Assembly (NCBI GenBank): GCA_021851875.1
Contig: JAJZQI010000004.1
Location: forward strand, 62,001-126,000
Direction of reading: 5' to 3'
Origin: Pseudomonadota bacterium
GTDB lineage: Bacteria > Pseudomonadota > Gammaproteobacteria > Burkholderiales > JAJZQI01
DNA: 64,000 nt
In this document: one piece after another, positions 37,605 to 46,964 of the stretch
Layout of the letters: each line of letters starts with the position of its first letter
How positions within the stretch are numbered: the first letter of the stretch is position 1
Made by a program: the position numbers and the translations under genes
The notes under the pieces: model-generated
Seen by the model: the letters and a program-made list of their open reading frames with translations, nothing else
What the model was told of the DNA's origin: nothing
Databases searched by the model: none

Positions 37605-38052
37605 GCTGCAGCAACCAGCGCTTGATATCCAGCGCTCCGGTAACCCCCTGCATGAAGCCGCCCAAACCCGATGCGCTGACGACCCGATGACAAGGATAGA
37701 TCAGCGGCAGCGGATTCGCCCCGCAGGCCTGCCCTACGGCCCGCGGAGCACTGCCCAGCTGGCGTGCGAGTTCGCCATAAGTCAGCATCTGACCGGGCGG
37801 GATGGTCTGCAACGCCTGCCAGACACGCTGCTGAAAGGGGGTACCGCGCAATTCACAAGGCAAATTGAAAACATGGCGCGGGTTCTCGCTGTAGGCATCC
37901 AGCTGTGCAAACACATCACTCAGCAGAGGATCGTCAACGGCAAAAGCTGCGGTCCCCGCCGGCAGAAACTCCAGGCGCACCAGCCGGCCCTGCTGCAGCA
38001 GCACCCCCATGGCAAAACCGGGGCCGGACCAGATTCCCGTCCACTTCATCAT
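37591..38052 (-). CDS. ogt: Methylated-DNA-[protein]-cysteine S-methyltransferase
   Basis: 153 residues. Active-site motif PCHRVV, helix-turn-helix GELARQLGSAPRAVGQACGANPLP and N-terminal fold match the Ogt/MGMT family. It removes O6-methylguanine lesions by suicide transfer to Cys. ATG 38052 has GGAGG 9 nt upstream, inside the end of the previous gene. It is closely packed between xerD and the helical-repeat gene. Confidence 0.93.
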   Translation of the reverse strand: MMKWTGIWSGPGFAMGVLLQQGRLVRLEFLPAGTAAFAVDDPLLSDVFAQLDAYSENPRHVFNLPCELRGTPFQQRVWQALQTIPPGQMLTYGELARQLGSAPRAVGQACGANPLPLIYPCHRVVSASGLGGFMQGVTGALDIKRWLLQHERH

Positions 38053-38054
38053 GG

Positions 38055-39680
38055 TCAGCGACCTCCTCCCGGCTTGGGCGCGAGGGCACGTGCATCGTTG
38101 TACATGCCGGCCAGCCACAAGGCCTCCTGCGCCAGCTGTCGATTGGCAGCCGCCTCATTGCCTTTGGCAGCGGCGGCCACAGCCAGATAATCGGCCGCCG
38201 CTGCGGTGTAGTCATGCTGCTGCATGGCCAGGCGACCGCGCCAGCGCAAGGCATTACGCCAGTCGGCGCCATCCAGCACGGGCTGCAGCCGATGCAGCCA
38301 TTGGCGCGCTTCCGTCACCTGGCCGCCTTCGGCCCAGCTGCGCGCCACATCCAGCACCCGGGCCGCATCGTCAGCCGGCAGCACGGCGGTATAACCGACT
38401 GCCCCCAGCAGGGCGCGCGCCTCGTCCCGTTGGCCCGCCGCCAGCAGCGCCTGCATGCGCGCCAGCGGCCAGCTGGCCCAGTCATTCACGGTAAAATCCG
38501 GCGGCAAGGCTGCCCACCAACGCCCGGCAACAGCAGGCTTGCCCTGCTCGAAAGCCGCATAGCCCCAGTTCCAGCGCACCTTGTCGCCCACTTGCAATTG
38601 CGGCGCATCGGCCACCAGCGCGGTCGCCCCCAACGTGCGCCAGCTGTTCAGCAAGGCATCTGCCGCCGCGTCGCGCCGTTCCGCTGCCACGCCTTTGACG
38701 GCAATATAAGCCAGCAGGGCGCGCTGACCGGCCGGATTATCGCTCGCCAGCCGATCGGCCAGAGCCTGCCAGTCCGCATCCTGCCCCTGCAGCAAGTTGT
38801 TTTCATTGGCCAGCTGCGCGGCATACTTCTGGTAATCGTCCCACAACCGTTCGGCATCAACCCCCAATGGTGCACATTGCTCAGCCGGGTAGCGACTGAG
38901 CATGGCTTCTTCCGCGCCAATCGCCAGAGCGGGCGTTTTCAGGCGGATCGCCGCTTCCTGCTCAGCCATGAACACCCAGACATCGGGTTTGGCCAGCAGC
39001 TTCGGCATGCCGGCAACGGCTTGCGCCGGATCGAGCAACCCCGCTTTCAATTGCACCCAGGCGCGCAAACCGGCCGACAGGTCCGGCCGGGCCGTCATCA
39101 TCAGGGCGTCCTGCACCAGCCCGCCCAGAGCGAGCGCCTGGGTCACTTCCTGTGCCAGCGAAAGCTCGGCATCACGGTAATCCTGCTGGTACTTCAACCA
39201 ATCGGCATAGGCCGCCCGCACCTCACCGGCGGCCAGGCTGGCCCGTACCACCTGCACCCGCCACTCACGCAGCTGGGCCGCTGTCGGCTGCCCCAACCAG
39301 ATTGCCTGCGCCAGCCAATTAAGCGCCTGCACGGGATTTTTCTGCCGCAGCGCCGCCGGCGCCCCGATATCGGCCATCAGTCCGGCCATGGCCGGCACCT
39401 GTGCAGCAGGCGTACGGGCGATGCGCTGCAGCAGGGCGTCATCCTGGTGCAGCTGCGCCATGGCCTGCCAGCGCAACGCCTCGACACTGGCCCAGGTCGG
39501 CGCATCAGGCGCCAGGTTATCCGGCAATGCCGTCAAAGCCAGGGCAGGCAAGCCTTGCTGCAACCAGCTGGCAGCGGCGGGCACATCAATCGGAACGTCA
39601 GCCGCAGATGCGGCGGCCTGGGAAAAAGGAGCGGCAACCAGCATGCCGGTCAGCAGCAGATAAAAGGCGATTTTTTTCAT
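38055..39680 (-). CDS. Periplasmic alpha-helical repeat protein
   Basis: 541 residues. Signal peptide MKKIAFYLLLTGMLVAAPFS with cleavage after QAAASA. The mature part is Ala/Leu/Trp-rich with repeated helix pairs (LLQRIARTPAAQVPAMAGLM, WLAQAIWLGQ, ARALLGAVGY), resembling TPR/SEL1-type scaffolds without a clean match. Function unknown. ATG 39680 gives the signal peptide; longer frames run into the rplS terminator region. It ends 2 bp before ogt starts. Confidence 0.75.
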   Translation of the reverse strand: MKKIAFYLLLTGMLVAAPFSQAAASAADVPIDVPAAASWLQQGLPALALTALPDNLAPDAPTWASVEALRWQAMAQLHQDDALLQRIARTPAAQVPAMAGLMADIGAPAALRQKNPVQALNWLAQAIWLGQPTAAQLREWRVQVVRASLAAGEVRAAYADWLKYQQDYRDAELSLAQEVTQALALGGLVQDALMMTARPDLSAGLRAWVQLKAGLLDPAQAVAGMPKLLAKPDVWVFMAEQEAAIRLKTPALAIGAEEAMLSRYPAEQCAPLGVDAERLWDDYQKYAAQLANENNLLQGQDADWQALADRLASDNPAGQRALLAYIAVKGVAAERRDAAADALLNSWRTLGATALVADAPQLQVGDKVRWNWGYAAFEQGKPAVAGRWWAALPPDFTVNDWASWPLARMQALLAAGQRDEARALLGAVGYTAVLPADDAARVLDVARSWAEGGQVTEARQWLHRLQPVLDGADWRNALRWRGRLAMQQHDYTAAAADYLAVAAAAKGNEAAANRQLAQEALWLAGMYNDARALAPKPGGGR

Positions 39681-39764
39681 GCAACCATTGTAAGCATAAA
39701 AAAAGGCGTGGTCACCCGCAGTATGGGTGGTTTTGCACAAGGGTTGCGCAGGGGCCTCAAAAAC

Positions 39765-39793
39765 AAAAAAGGCGCGGTTTCCCACGCCTTTTT
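39765..39793 (-). terminator. Terminator of the rpsP-rplS operon
   Basis: AAAAAAGGCG/CGCCTTTTT inverted repeat with flanking A/T runs 24 bp beyond the rplS stop; on the minus strand the stem is followed by a U run. It ends the ribosomal operon before the 38055-39680 gene. Confidence 0.8.
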
Positions 39794-39816
39794 GGCTTGC
39801 CATAAAACAGAAACGC

Positions 39817-40188
39817 TTATGCGTCCTGCTTCTTGGCCGGCAGCTTTTCTTTAATACGTGCGGATTTGCCGGAACGCTCACGCAGGTAGTACAGCTTGGC
39901 GCGACGAACGTCACCACGGCGCTTCACTTCGATTTTGGCAACCAGCGGAGAGTAGGTCTGGAAAGTACGTTCCACGCCTTCACCGGAAGAAATCTTGCGC
40001 ACGTTGAAAGAAGAATTCAGACCGCGATTGCGCTTGGCAATCACTACACCCTCGTAAGCCTGCAGACGTTCACGCGAACCTTCTTTTACTTTCACGTGGA
40101 CCACTACGGTGTCACCGGGGGCAAATTCAGGAATTTCCTTACCCAGACGGGCAATTTCTTCCTGTTCGAGTTGCTGGATCAGATCCAT
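39817..40188 (-). CDS. rplS: 50S ribosomal protein L19
   Basis: 123 residues: [66 protein letters not shown]. Universal L19. ATG 40188 has AGGAG 8 nt upstream. Last gene of rpsP-rimM-trmD-rplS. Confidence 0.98.
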   Translation of the reverse strand: MDLIQQLEQEEIARLGKEIPEFAPGDTVVVHVKVKEGSRERLQAYEGVVIAKRNRGLNSSFNVRKISSGEGVERTFQTYSPLVAKIEVKRRGDVRRAKLYYLRERSGKSARIKEKLPAKKQDA

Positions 40189-40293
40189 TGCGTTCACTCC
40201 TAAACTATCGTCTATCGTATGACCCGCCATATTTTGCGCCGGTCTGCGTGTAGAGCAGGTCGCCACCTGATGCACGCGCCAAATGCAGGAAGA

Positions 40294-41061
40294 TTAATCT
40301 ACCTGCTGTTCACGCTCCTGCAGATATTCCTGCAACAGAGCCTGTTCCTTCGGGCTGAGCGGGTACTTGTCCAACAAGTCGGGCCGCTTTTCCCATGTTC
40401 TTCCCAGCTGCTGTTTCAGCCGCCAGCGGATGATATCCGCATGGTGGCCCGACATCAGCACATCGGGTACCCGCTCGCCCTCGTACACCTCGGGGCGGGT
40501 ATAGTGGGGGCAATCCAGCAAGCCCGCCACAAATGAATCTTCCACAGCCGACTGGGCATCGCCCAGCACGCCCGGCAACTGGCGTATCAGCGCATCGAGC
40601 AACACCATCGCCGGCAATTCGCCACCCGACAGCACATAGTCGCCGATGGAGATTTCCTCATCCACCTCGCGCTGCAGCACCCGCTCGTCGATGCCCTCGT
40701 AGCGTCCTGCCAGAATAACCAGGCCCGGCTCAGCCAGCAACTGCATCACCTTGGCATGATCCAGCGGCTTGCCCTGCGGCGACATATACAGCACTTTCGG
40801 CTGCACCACGCCCGCCTCGCGCTGGCGCGCCTTGGCCGCCTCGATGGCCTGTTCCAGCGGCTCGGCCAGCATCACCATGCCGGGGCCGCCACCGTAGGGG
40901 CGATCATCGATGGTGCGGTAATTATCCGTGGTGAAATCGCGCGGATTCCACACCTGCAAATCGTAGGCAGCGAGCTTGTTCTTTGCCCGGCTGCTGATGC
41001 CAAAGTCCGTTAGCGCCGCAAACATGGGCGGAAACAGACTGATCACATCAAACTGCTTAAT
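40294..41061 (-). CDS. trmD: tRNA (guanine-37-N1)-methyltransferase, possible AUU start
   Basis: About 255 residues. SPOUT-fold motifs: [46 protein letters not shown] and the knot region [17 protein letters not shown]. It methylates G37 of tRNAs to prevent frameshifting. The family N-terminus begins just before [10 protein letters not shown]; the only codon there is ATT at 41061, overlapping the end of rimM, with GGGGCGAAG before it. The next candidate, GTG 41046, would remove part of the first beta strand. No ATG is available. Confidence 0.95.
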   Translation of the reverse strand: MKQFDVISLFPPMFAALTDFGISSRAKNKLAAYDLQVWNPRDFTTDNYRTIDDRPYGGGPGMVMLAEPLEQAIEAAKARQREAGVVQPKVLYMSPQGKPLDHAKVMQLLAEPGLVILAGRYEGIDERVLQREVDEEISIGDYVLSGGELPAMVLLDALIRQLPGVLGDAQSAVEDSFVAGLLDCPHYTRPEVYEGERVPDVLMSGHHADIIRWRLKQQLGRTWEKRPDLLDKYPLSPKEQALLQEYLQEREQQVD

Positions 41062-41566
41062 AGTCTTCGCCCCAGTCGACAGTGATCGTGCGATTGTCGT
41101 AGTCGACCTTCTGCACAATGGCGCCGACAAACGGAATCATGCGTTGGCGCTCACCTTTGAGCACCAGCACATCGTTGGCGCCGGTTTCCAGCAGGTCTTT
41201 CACTTCACCCAGCTGAACGCCTTGCAGATTCACCACCTGCAGCCCGATCAGGTCGGTCCAGTAATACTCGTCCGCATCGGTCTGCGGCAACTCCTCACGC
41301 GGAACCGCCACCGTCAGGTTACGCAGACGGGCAACCTGATCGCGATCGACAAAACCTTCGAACTGCACCACCAGGGACTTGGCGTGCACTTCCGCGTCAA
41401 CCACCTTGTAAGGCTTCCAGTCGCCTTCCTTGCCCAGCCACCAGACATCGTAGTCCAGCAGACTGTCGGGGTACTCGGTCGAGGCGTGGACCCGCACCCA
41501 GCCGCGCACACCAAACGGGACACCCACCTGCCCCATCGGCACCAGCTTATCAGGCAGCGGCTGCAC
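41057..41566 (-). CDS. rimM: 16S rRNA processing protein RimM
   Basis: 169 residues: [26 protein letters not shown]-terminal domain and PRC-barrel ([22 protein letters not shown]). It assists assembly of the 30S head around S19. GTG 41566 is used, overlapping rpsP by 17 nt; ATG 41536 is too internal. The stop overlaps trmD. Confidence 0.95.
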   Translation of the reverse strand: MQPLPDKLVPMGQVGVPFGVRGWVRVHASTEYPDSLLDYDVWWLGKEGDWKPYKVVDAEVHAKSLVVQFEGFVDRDQVARLRNLTVAVPREELPQTDADEYYWTDLIGLQVVNLQGVQLGEVKDLLETGANDVLVLKGERQRMIPFVGAIVQKVDYDNRTITVDWGEDY

Positions 41567-41801
41567 CAGACTTCTTGACCAGACGGGCGACGGTATCGGA
41601 CAGCTGAGCGCCGTTACCTTGCCAGTAGGCTACGCGTTCCATATTGATACGCAGACCTTCGGCGCCTTCCGGAGCCACCGGGTTGTAGAAACCGATGCGC
41701 TCGATGAAACGGCCATCACGACGGTTGCGGGAATCGGCCACAACCACATTGTAGAACGGACGGTCTTTAGCGCCGCCGCGAGCCAGACGAATGACTACCA
41801 T
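41550..41801 (-). CDS. rpsP: 30S ribosomal protein S16
   Basis: 83 residues: [25 protein letters not shown] is the S16 signature; the tail is Ala-rich. GAGAGG lies 9 nt before ATG. First gene of the operon. Confidence 0.98.
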   Translation of the reverse strand: MVVIRLARGGAKDRPFYNVVVADSRNRRDGRFIERIGFYNPVAPEGAEGLRINMERVAYWQGNGAQLSDTVARLVKKSGAAAA

Positions 41802-41871
41802 GCTATAAATCCTCTCAGATGCTGATCAGCACACGCCCCCAACCAACGCGGGGACAAAAGAAAAGGCGCTG

Positions 41872-41900
41872 ATTTTACGCGAATATCCGACACAACACAA
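41872..41900 (-). promoter_or_regulatory. Sigma-70 promoter of the rpsP operon
   Basis: On the minus strand TTGTGT (41895-41900), 17-bp spacer and TAAAAT (41872-41877), giving a leader of about 60 nt before the rpsP ATG. The match is good but not perfect. Confidence 0.6.
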
Positions 41901-41930
41901 GCCACCTGAACAGCCTGTTTAACCGAGTAT

Positions 41931-41965
41931 GCCATTTCCCACACATTCCCACACATTCCCACACA
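41931..41965. repeat. Short direct repeats upstream of the OMP gene
   Basis: Two perfect copies of ACACATTCCC (41941-41950, 41951-41960) preceded by a degenerate ATTTCCC and followed by ACACAAATC. The 41802-42115 region contains this, the rpsP promoter and a run-up to the OMP gene, and no ORF. Confidence 0.8.
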
Positions 41966-42115
41966 AATCTCCCATTCGAGCGATATGCCCATGGCATCGG
42001 TCGAACATATTCAATATAATCCGCACCATCGGCACATGCTCGCCAACCATGCGACATGGACAATACATTAACCGCAATCATTTCGTTTCATTCAGCCGCA
42101 AGAATTGAGAAAACC

Positions 42116-42919
42116 ATGAAAACTCGCATCTTCCCGCTTCTTTTGCTCGCCGGACTGACCACGGCCTTTTTCCCGGCCGCCAGCGCAGCCAACCTCAACG
42201 GCCTGACGCTGAGCGTCGGCTTTGACTACTCAAGCGGCAAATACGGCACCAATACCACCACGGATATCACCAGCATCCCGGTAACCGCGCATTACGACAG
42301 CGGCGCATGGGGCTACGAACTGACGGTTCCCTACCTCCGCATCACCGGCACAACAGACGTGCTGCCGGGCGTAGGCCGCATCATCAACACCAACCCCAGC
42401 CGGCGGGTTGCCAACACAAGCAGCGTCAGCAGCACCGCCGACGGGTTGGGCGACATCACCGCATCCGCCACCTACAACCTGTATCAGGGCAAAAAGCAGG
42501 ATCGCGGCATCAGCCTGACGGGGCTGATCAAATTCGGCACGGCCGACGCAAACGCCGGACTGGGCACCGGAGAAAACGACTACACCCTGCAGGCAAACGG
42601 CTACCGCACCCGGGGCCGGAACACAGTATTCGGCAACGTCGCCTACAGCGTCCTGGGAAGCTCCCAGTACATCCAGTTGAACAACGTCTGGAGCCTCTCC
42701 GCCGGCGTCGAGCACCAGCTCAGCCCGATCAGCGCCGTCGGGGTCAGCTACTATACCCGCCAAAAATCCAACTCCTCCGGCACCGCCGCCAGTGACGCCA
42801 CGCTGTACTACACGCGCAACATCGGCAACCACTGGAAAGCCCAGGCCTATGTGCTGCAGGGCTTCTCCAACGGCAGCCCCGACAGCGGCATCGGCGCATC
42901 CATGGCGTATGCCTTTTAA
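42116..42919 (+). CDS. Outer membrane beta-barrel protein
   Basis: 267 residues: signal peptide MKTRIFPLLLLAGLTTAFFPAA cleaved at ASA-AN; the rest alternates short polar/aromatic strands and ends in Phe (SMAYAF), the outer-membrane targeting signature. It resembles MetA-pathway/alginate-type small porins in pattern but I cannot name a family. ATG 42116 gives the signal peptide; a start at 42056 is an artefactual extension. Confidence 0.78.
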   Translation: MKTRIFPLLLLAGLTTAFFPAASAANLNGLTLSVGFDYSSGKYGTNTTTDITSIPVTAHYDSGAWGYELTVPYLRITGTTDVLPGVGRIINTNPSRRVANTSSVSSTADGLGDITASATYNLYQGKKQDRGISLTGLIKFGTADANAGLGTGENDYTLQANGYRTRGRNTVFGNVAYSVLGSSQYIQLNNVWSLSAGVEHQLSPISAVGVSYYTRQKSNSSGTAASDATLYYTRNIGNHWKAQAYVLQGFSNGSPDSGIGASMAYAF

Positions 42920-43065
42920 CGCTTGACCGAGGCGGCGCGGCCAGGCTGCCGCACCGCTCGCCAATCGGCAAAACCCTTCAGCAGCTGGCGGTTTTAACCA
43001 ACGGCAAATCAGGCTAGAATGCTACCTTTATCTATTTAGCCGTTATTATTTGCCAAGGATTCACC

Positions 43066-43752
43066 ATGCCAGAATTTCGCATTGCCCCGAGCATTCTGTC
43101 CGCCAACTTCGCCAAGCTGGGCGAGGAAGTCGACAACGTACTCGCCTCCGGCGCCGACATCGTTCACTTTGACGTAATGGACAACCACTACGTACCCAAC
43201 CTGACCATCGGCCCGCTGGTGTGCGAAGCATTGCGCAAACATGGCGTAACCGCACCGATCGACGTGCATCTGATGGTCAAGCCGGTCGACCGCATCATCC
43301 CGGACTTTGCCAAGGCGGGCGCCAGCTATATCACCTTCCACCCGGAAGCGTCCGAGCACATCGACCGTACCATCGGCCTGATCAAGGAATCCGGCTGCAA
43401 GGCCGGTCTGGTATTCAACCCGGCCACCCCGCTGGAGGTACTGGAATACACCCTCGACAAAATCGACATGGTGCTGCTGATGTCCGTCAACCCCGGCTTC
43501 GGCGGTCAGAAATTCATCCCCTACGTGCTGGACAAGGCCCGCAAGGTACGCAAGATGATCGACGAGCGCGGCCTCAACGTCAGCCTGGAAATCGACGGCG
43601 GCGTGGGTCCCGCTAACATTCTGGACGTCGCCAAGGCCGGCGTGGACACCTTCGTGGCCGGTTCCGCCGTATTCGGCGCCGCCAAGGACAGCGACCCGAA
43701 CCGCTACAACAGCGTGATCGCCACCATGCGCGCCGAGCTCGCCAAGGCATAA
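43066..43752 (+). CDS. rpe: Ribulose-phosphate 3-epimerase
   Basis: 228 residues. TIM barrel motifs: [30 protein letters not shown] (His/Asp metal ligands), [21 protein letters not shown] and EIDGGVG. It interconverts Ru5P and Xu5P. AAGGA lies 7 nt upstream. First gene of the rpe-gph-trpE block. Confidence 0.97.
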   Translation: MPEFRIAPSILSANFAKLGEEVDNVLASGADIVHFDVMDNHYVPNLTIGPLVCEALRKHGVTAPIDVHLMVKPVDRIIPDFAKAGASYITFHPEASEHIDRTIGLIKESGCKAGLVFNPATPLEVLEYTLDKIDMVLLMSVNPGFGGQKFIPYVLDKARKVRKMIDERGLNVSLEIDGGVGPANILDVAKAGVDTFVAGSAVFGAAKDSDPNRYNSVIATMRAELAKA

Positions 43753-43792
43753 AACAACACTTTACCCGAGTACGCACTCCCAAAGGTTTTAA

Positions 43793-44482
43793 ATGAGCAA
43801 AAGCTTTCCCTTGTCCGTCAAGGCGGTCGTCATCGACCTCGACGGTACTCTGCTGGACACCGCACCGGATCTGGCCGACGCGGCCTGCGACATGCTGGCT
43901 GAAATGGGCCGTCCGGCGGTACCGCTGGAAACCGTCAAAACCTATATCGGCAACGGCGTATCCCGTCTGGTCAAGCGCGTGCTGACCGGCGACATGGATG
44001 CCGACCCGGACCCGGAACTGTTCAAGCAGGCCTACGCCATTTACCAGAAACACTACGGCGCCAACGTGTCGCGCAAGAGCCGCCCGTTCCCGGGCGTGGT
44101 GGAAGGTCTGGACACCCTGAAGGCCGCCGGCTATCACGTCGCCTGCATCACCAACAAGGCAGCGGTGTTCACCATCCCGCTGCTGAAGGACACCGGTCTG
44201 CATGATTACTTTGAACTGATCCTGTCCGGCGACGCGCTGCCCAAGCGCAAGCCCGACCCGCTGCCGCTGCTGCATGCCTGCGAGAAATTCGGCATCAAAC
44301 CGGAAGAGCTGCTGCTGATCGGCGATTCACTCAACGACACGCAGGCCGCCCGCGCCGCCGGCTGCCCTGTCTTCTGCGTGCCCTACGGTTATAACCGCGG
44401 CCGCAGCGTCAACGAGCTCGATCTCGACGCAGTGGTTCCCAGCATCCTGGAAGCCACCAAGCTGATCCGGAAAGCGGCCTGA
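43793..44482 (+). CDS. gph: Phosphoglycolate phosphatase, HAD superfamily
   Basis: 229 residues. HAD motif I DLDGTLLDT, motif II ITNKAA, motif III K(RKPDP) and motif IV IGDSLNDTQAARAAG. Removes phosphoglycolate from repair and photorespiration-like sources. It ends one base before trpL, so transcription runs into trpE. Confidence 0.96.
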   Translation: MSKSFPLSVKAVVIDLDGTLLDTAPDLADAACDMLAEMGRPAVPLETVKTYIGNGVSRLVKRVLTGDMDADPDPELFKQAYAIYQKHYGANVSRKSRPFPGVVEGLDTLKAAGYHVACITNKAAVFTIPLLKDTGLHDYFELILSGDALPKRKPDPLPLLHACEKFGIKPEELLLIGDSLNDTQAARAAGCPVFCVPYGYNRGRSVNELDLDAVVPSILEATKLIRKAA

Positions 44483-44483
44483 C

Positions 44484-44537
44484 ATGACGACTCCCCTGAA
44501 AACATCCCTCAGCTGGCGATGGTGGCATTGCGCTTGA
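44484..44537 (+). CDS. trpL: Tryptophan leader peptide
   Basis: A 17-codon ORF immediately after gph encodes a peptide ending SWRWWHCA. Three of 17 residues are Trp, two of them adjacent, against a genomic Trp use near one percent. It lies 42 nt upstream of trpE and its Trp codons sit within or next to the left arm of a hairpin, as in trp attenuators. It has no good Shine-Dalgarno of its own but can be translated by coupling to gph, whose stop is one base upstream. Confidence 0.75.
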   Translation: MTTPLKTSLSWRWWHCA

Positions 44538-44566
44538 TCCCGCAACACCGCATCGCCAACCGTTTT
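44515..44566 (+). promoter_or_regulatory. trp attenuator-like stem-loop
   Basis: GGCGATG (44515-44521) pairs with CATCGCC (44551-44557); an inner TTGCG/CGCAA stem extends it. TTTT follows at 44563-44566. A ribosome stalled on the Trp codons would cover the left arm. The U run is short and the trpE Shine-Dalgarno (AGGAG, 44568-44572) is adjacent, so the control could be on transcription or translation. Confidence 0.5.
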
Positions 44567-44579
44567 CAGGAGATTTATC

Positions 44580-46055
44580 GTGAGTATGAGCCAAACCGAA
44601 TTCAAGCAACTCGCCCAGCAGGGCTACAACCGCATCCCGCTGGTACGCGAGCTGGCCGGCGATCTGGATACACCGCTGTCGGTGTACCTGAAGCTGGCCA
44701 ACCGTCCCTATTCCTACCTGCTTGAGTCTGTTGTCGGCGGCGAGCGTTTCGGCCGCTATTCCTACATCGGCCTGCCCGCCACCACCCGCATCAGCGTCAC
44801 CGGTCACGAACTGACCCTGATCACCCCGGGCAAACAGGAAACCCGCCACAGCGCCGACCCGCTGGCCGACATACAGGCTCTGTCAGGCGCCTACAAGGCG
44901 GCCAGCATCGCCAGTCTGCCGCGTTTTGCCGGCGGCCTGGTGGGCTATTTCGGCTACGACACCATCCGCTACATCGAGCCGCGTCTGGCCAAAACGCAAA
45001 AACCCGATGACGTCGGCGCGCCCGACATTCTGCTGCTGCTGTCGGAAGAATTGACCGTCATGGACAACCTGACCGGCAAGCTCTATCTCATCGTCTATGC
45101 CGACCCGAGCCAGGAGGGGGCTTTCGAGCAAACCAGCCGACGCCTGGATGAGCTGGTTGCGCAATTGCGCGCACCATTCACCGCCCCGCCGGCGGAAAGC
45201 GTGACCGCCAGTGCCGCAGCACAATCGGAATTCGGCGAAGAGCCCTTCAAACAGGCCGTGGCGCGTGCCAAGCAATACATTTTTGACGGCGACATCATGC
45301 AGGTGGTGCTGTCGCAACGCATGAACATGCCGTTTGATGCCGCCCCGCTGTCGCTCTACCGGGTACTGCGCGGCCTCAACCCGTCGCCCTACATGTTCTA
45401 TTTCGATTGCGGCGACTTCAACGTCGTCGGCGCTTCGCCGGAAATCCTCGTGCGCCAGGAAAACAATACGGTTACCGTGCGTCCCATCGCCGGCACCCGT
45501 CCGCGCGGCAAAACCCGCGAGCACGACCTGTCGCTGGCGGAAGAACTGCTGGCCGACCCGAAAGAACTGGCCGAGCACCTGATGCTGATGGATCTGGGCC
45601 GCAACGACGTCGGCCGGGTGGCCGAAACCGGCTCGGTCAAAGTCACCGAAAACATGGTCATCGAACGCTACTCGCATGTGATGCACATCGTCTCCAACGT
45701 CGACGGCAAACTCAAGCCGGGCTTGTCGAATATGGATGTGCTGCGCGCCACCTTCCCGGCCGGCACGGTCTCCGGCGCGCCGAAGGTGCGCGCCATGGAA
45801 ATCATCGACGAACTGGAGCCGACCAAGCGCGGCATCTACGCCGGCTCGGTCGGTTACCTGGGTTTCAACGGCGACATGGACCTGGCCATCGCCATCCGCA
45901 CCGCCGTCATCAAGAACCGGACGCTCTACGTGCAGGCCGGCGCCGGCATCGTCGCCGACTCGGTACCGCAAAGCGAATGGGATGAAACCCGGAACAAGGC
46001 CCGTGCGGTGCTCAAAGCCGCCAGTCTGGTGGGCGATTCGGCCAGGCATAAATAA
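44580..46055 (+). CDS. trpE: Anthranilate synthase component I
   Basis: 491 residues. N-terminal Trp-feedback region ([15 protein letters not shown]) and chorismate-binding domain: [52 protein letters not shown] 44580 has AGGAG 7 nt upstream; an ATG two codons on is too far. First step of Trp synthesis with trpG, which is 5 kb downstream. Confidence 0.97.
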   Translation: MSMSQTEFKQLAQQGYNRIPLVRELAGDLDTPLSVYLKLANRPYSYLLESVVGGERFGRYSYIGLPATTRISVTGHELTLITPGKQETRHSADPLADIQALSGAYKAASIASLPRFAGGLVGYFGYDTIRYIEPRLAKTQKPDDVGAPDILLLLSEELTVMDNLTGKLYLIVYADPSQEGAFEQTSRRLDELVAQLRAPFTAPPAESVTASAAAQSEFGEEPFKQAVARAKQYIFDGDIMQVVLSQRMNMPFDAAPLSLYRVLRGLNPSPYMFYFDCGDFNVVGASPEILVRQENNTVTVRPIAGTRPRGKTREHDLSLAEELLADPKELAEHLMLMDLGRNDVGRVAETGSVKVTENMVIERYSHVMHIVSNVDGKLKPGLSNMDVLRATFPAGTVSGAPKVRAMEIIDELEPTKRGIYAGSVGYLGFNGDMDLAIAIRTAVIKNRTLYVQAGAGIVADSVPQSEWDETRNKARAVLKAASLVGDSARHK

Positions 46056-46955
46056 ATGCTTCGGCTCGGCATCGACCTGGGCGGAACAAAAATCGAAATC
46101 ATCGCGCTCGACGATCGGAGGCGCGAATTGCTGCGTCAGCGCATCGCCACACCCCAGGGTGACTACCCGGCCACCCTGGCGGCCATTGCCGCACTTATCC
46201 GCCAGGCGGAAGCGGCACTCGGCCAAAGCGGTACGATCGGCATCGGCACGCCGGGAGCCATTTCCCGCGCAACCGGCCGGCTGAAAAACTCCAACTCGGT
46301 CGTCCTCAACGGCCAGCCCGTGCGGCAGGATCTGGAGCAACTGCTGGGCCGCCCCGTTCGCATCGCCAACGACGCCAACTGTTTCGCCCTGTCCGAGGCG
46401 ACCGACGGCGCCGGAGCGGGGGCGGATGTGGTATTCGGAGTGATTATCGGCACCGGCACGGGTGCCGGCGTCGTGGTCAACGGCCACGTGCTGACCGGCC
46501 CCAACGCCATCGCCGGCGAATGGGGTCACAACCCGCTGCCCTGGCCGCAGCCCGATGAACTGCCGGGTCCTGTCTGCTATTGCGGCAAGCACGGCTGCAT
46601 AGAAACCTTTTTATCCGGCCCCGGCATGGCGCGCGACCATCTGCATCACACCGGCCACATCCTGGATGCCGCGACGATCGTGCGGCAAGCCGAACTGGGG
46701 GAAAACACCTGCCGCGCCACCCTGGAACGTTATGAAGACCGGCTGGCCCGCGCGCTGGCGCACGTGATCAACATTCTCGACCCGGATATCATCGTGCTCG
46801 GCGGCGGCATATCGAATATCCGTCGACTCTACGAGACGGTGCCGCAACGCTGGGGCGAATATGTTTTCTCCGACCGGGTGGACACCCAACTGAAAGCCAA
46901 CCGGCACGGCGACTCCAGTGGCGTCAGGGGCGCCGCCTGGCTGTGGCGTCCCTGA
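46056..46955 (+). CDS. ROK family sugar kinase (fructokinase/Mak-like)
   Basis: 299 residues. LGIDLGGTKIEI ATP motif, GIGTPGAI, NDANCFALSE, GTGTGAGVVV, the ROK zinc motif H...C.CGKHGCIE and DPDIIVLGGGIS. Phosphorylates a hexose such as fructose or N-acetylhexosamine; the substrate cannot be fixed. Its ATG directly abuts the trpE stop with no gap, so it is in the trp transcript though unrelated to Trp synthesis. Confidence 0.92.
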   Translation: MLRLGIDLGGTKIEIIALDDRRRELLRQRIATPQGDYPATLAAIAALIRQAEAALGQSGTIGIGTPGAISRATGRLKNSNSVVLNGQPVRQDLEQLLGRPVRIANDANCFALSEATDGAGAGADVVFGVIIGTGTGAGVVVNGHVLTGPNAIAGEWGHNPLPWPQPDELPGPVCYCGKHGCIETFLSGPGMARDHLHHTGHILDAATIVRQAELGENTCRATLERYEDRLARALAHVINILDPDIIVLGGGISNIRRLYETVPQRWGEYVFSDRVDTQLKANRHGDSSGVRGAAWLWRP

Positions 46956-46964
46956 ATGCCGCGC

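Noticed and set aside
44883..46592. 569-residue minus-strand frame opposite trpE
   Set aside because: Mirror of trpE and the ROK kinase; low-complexity Gly/Ala/Val/Asp composition without family motifs.
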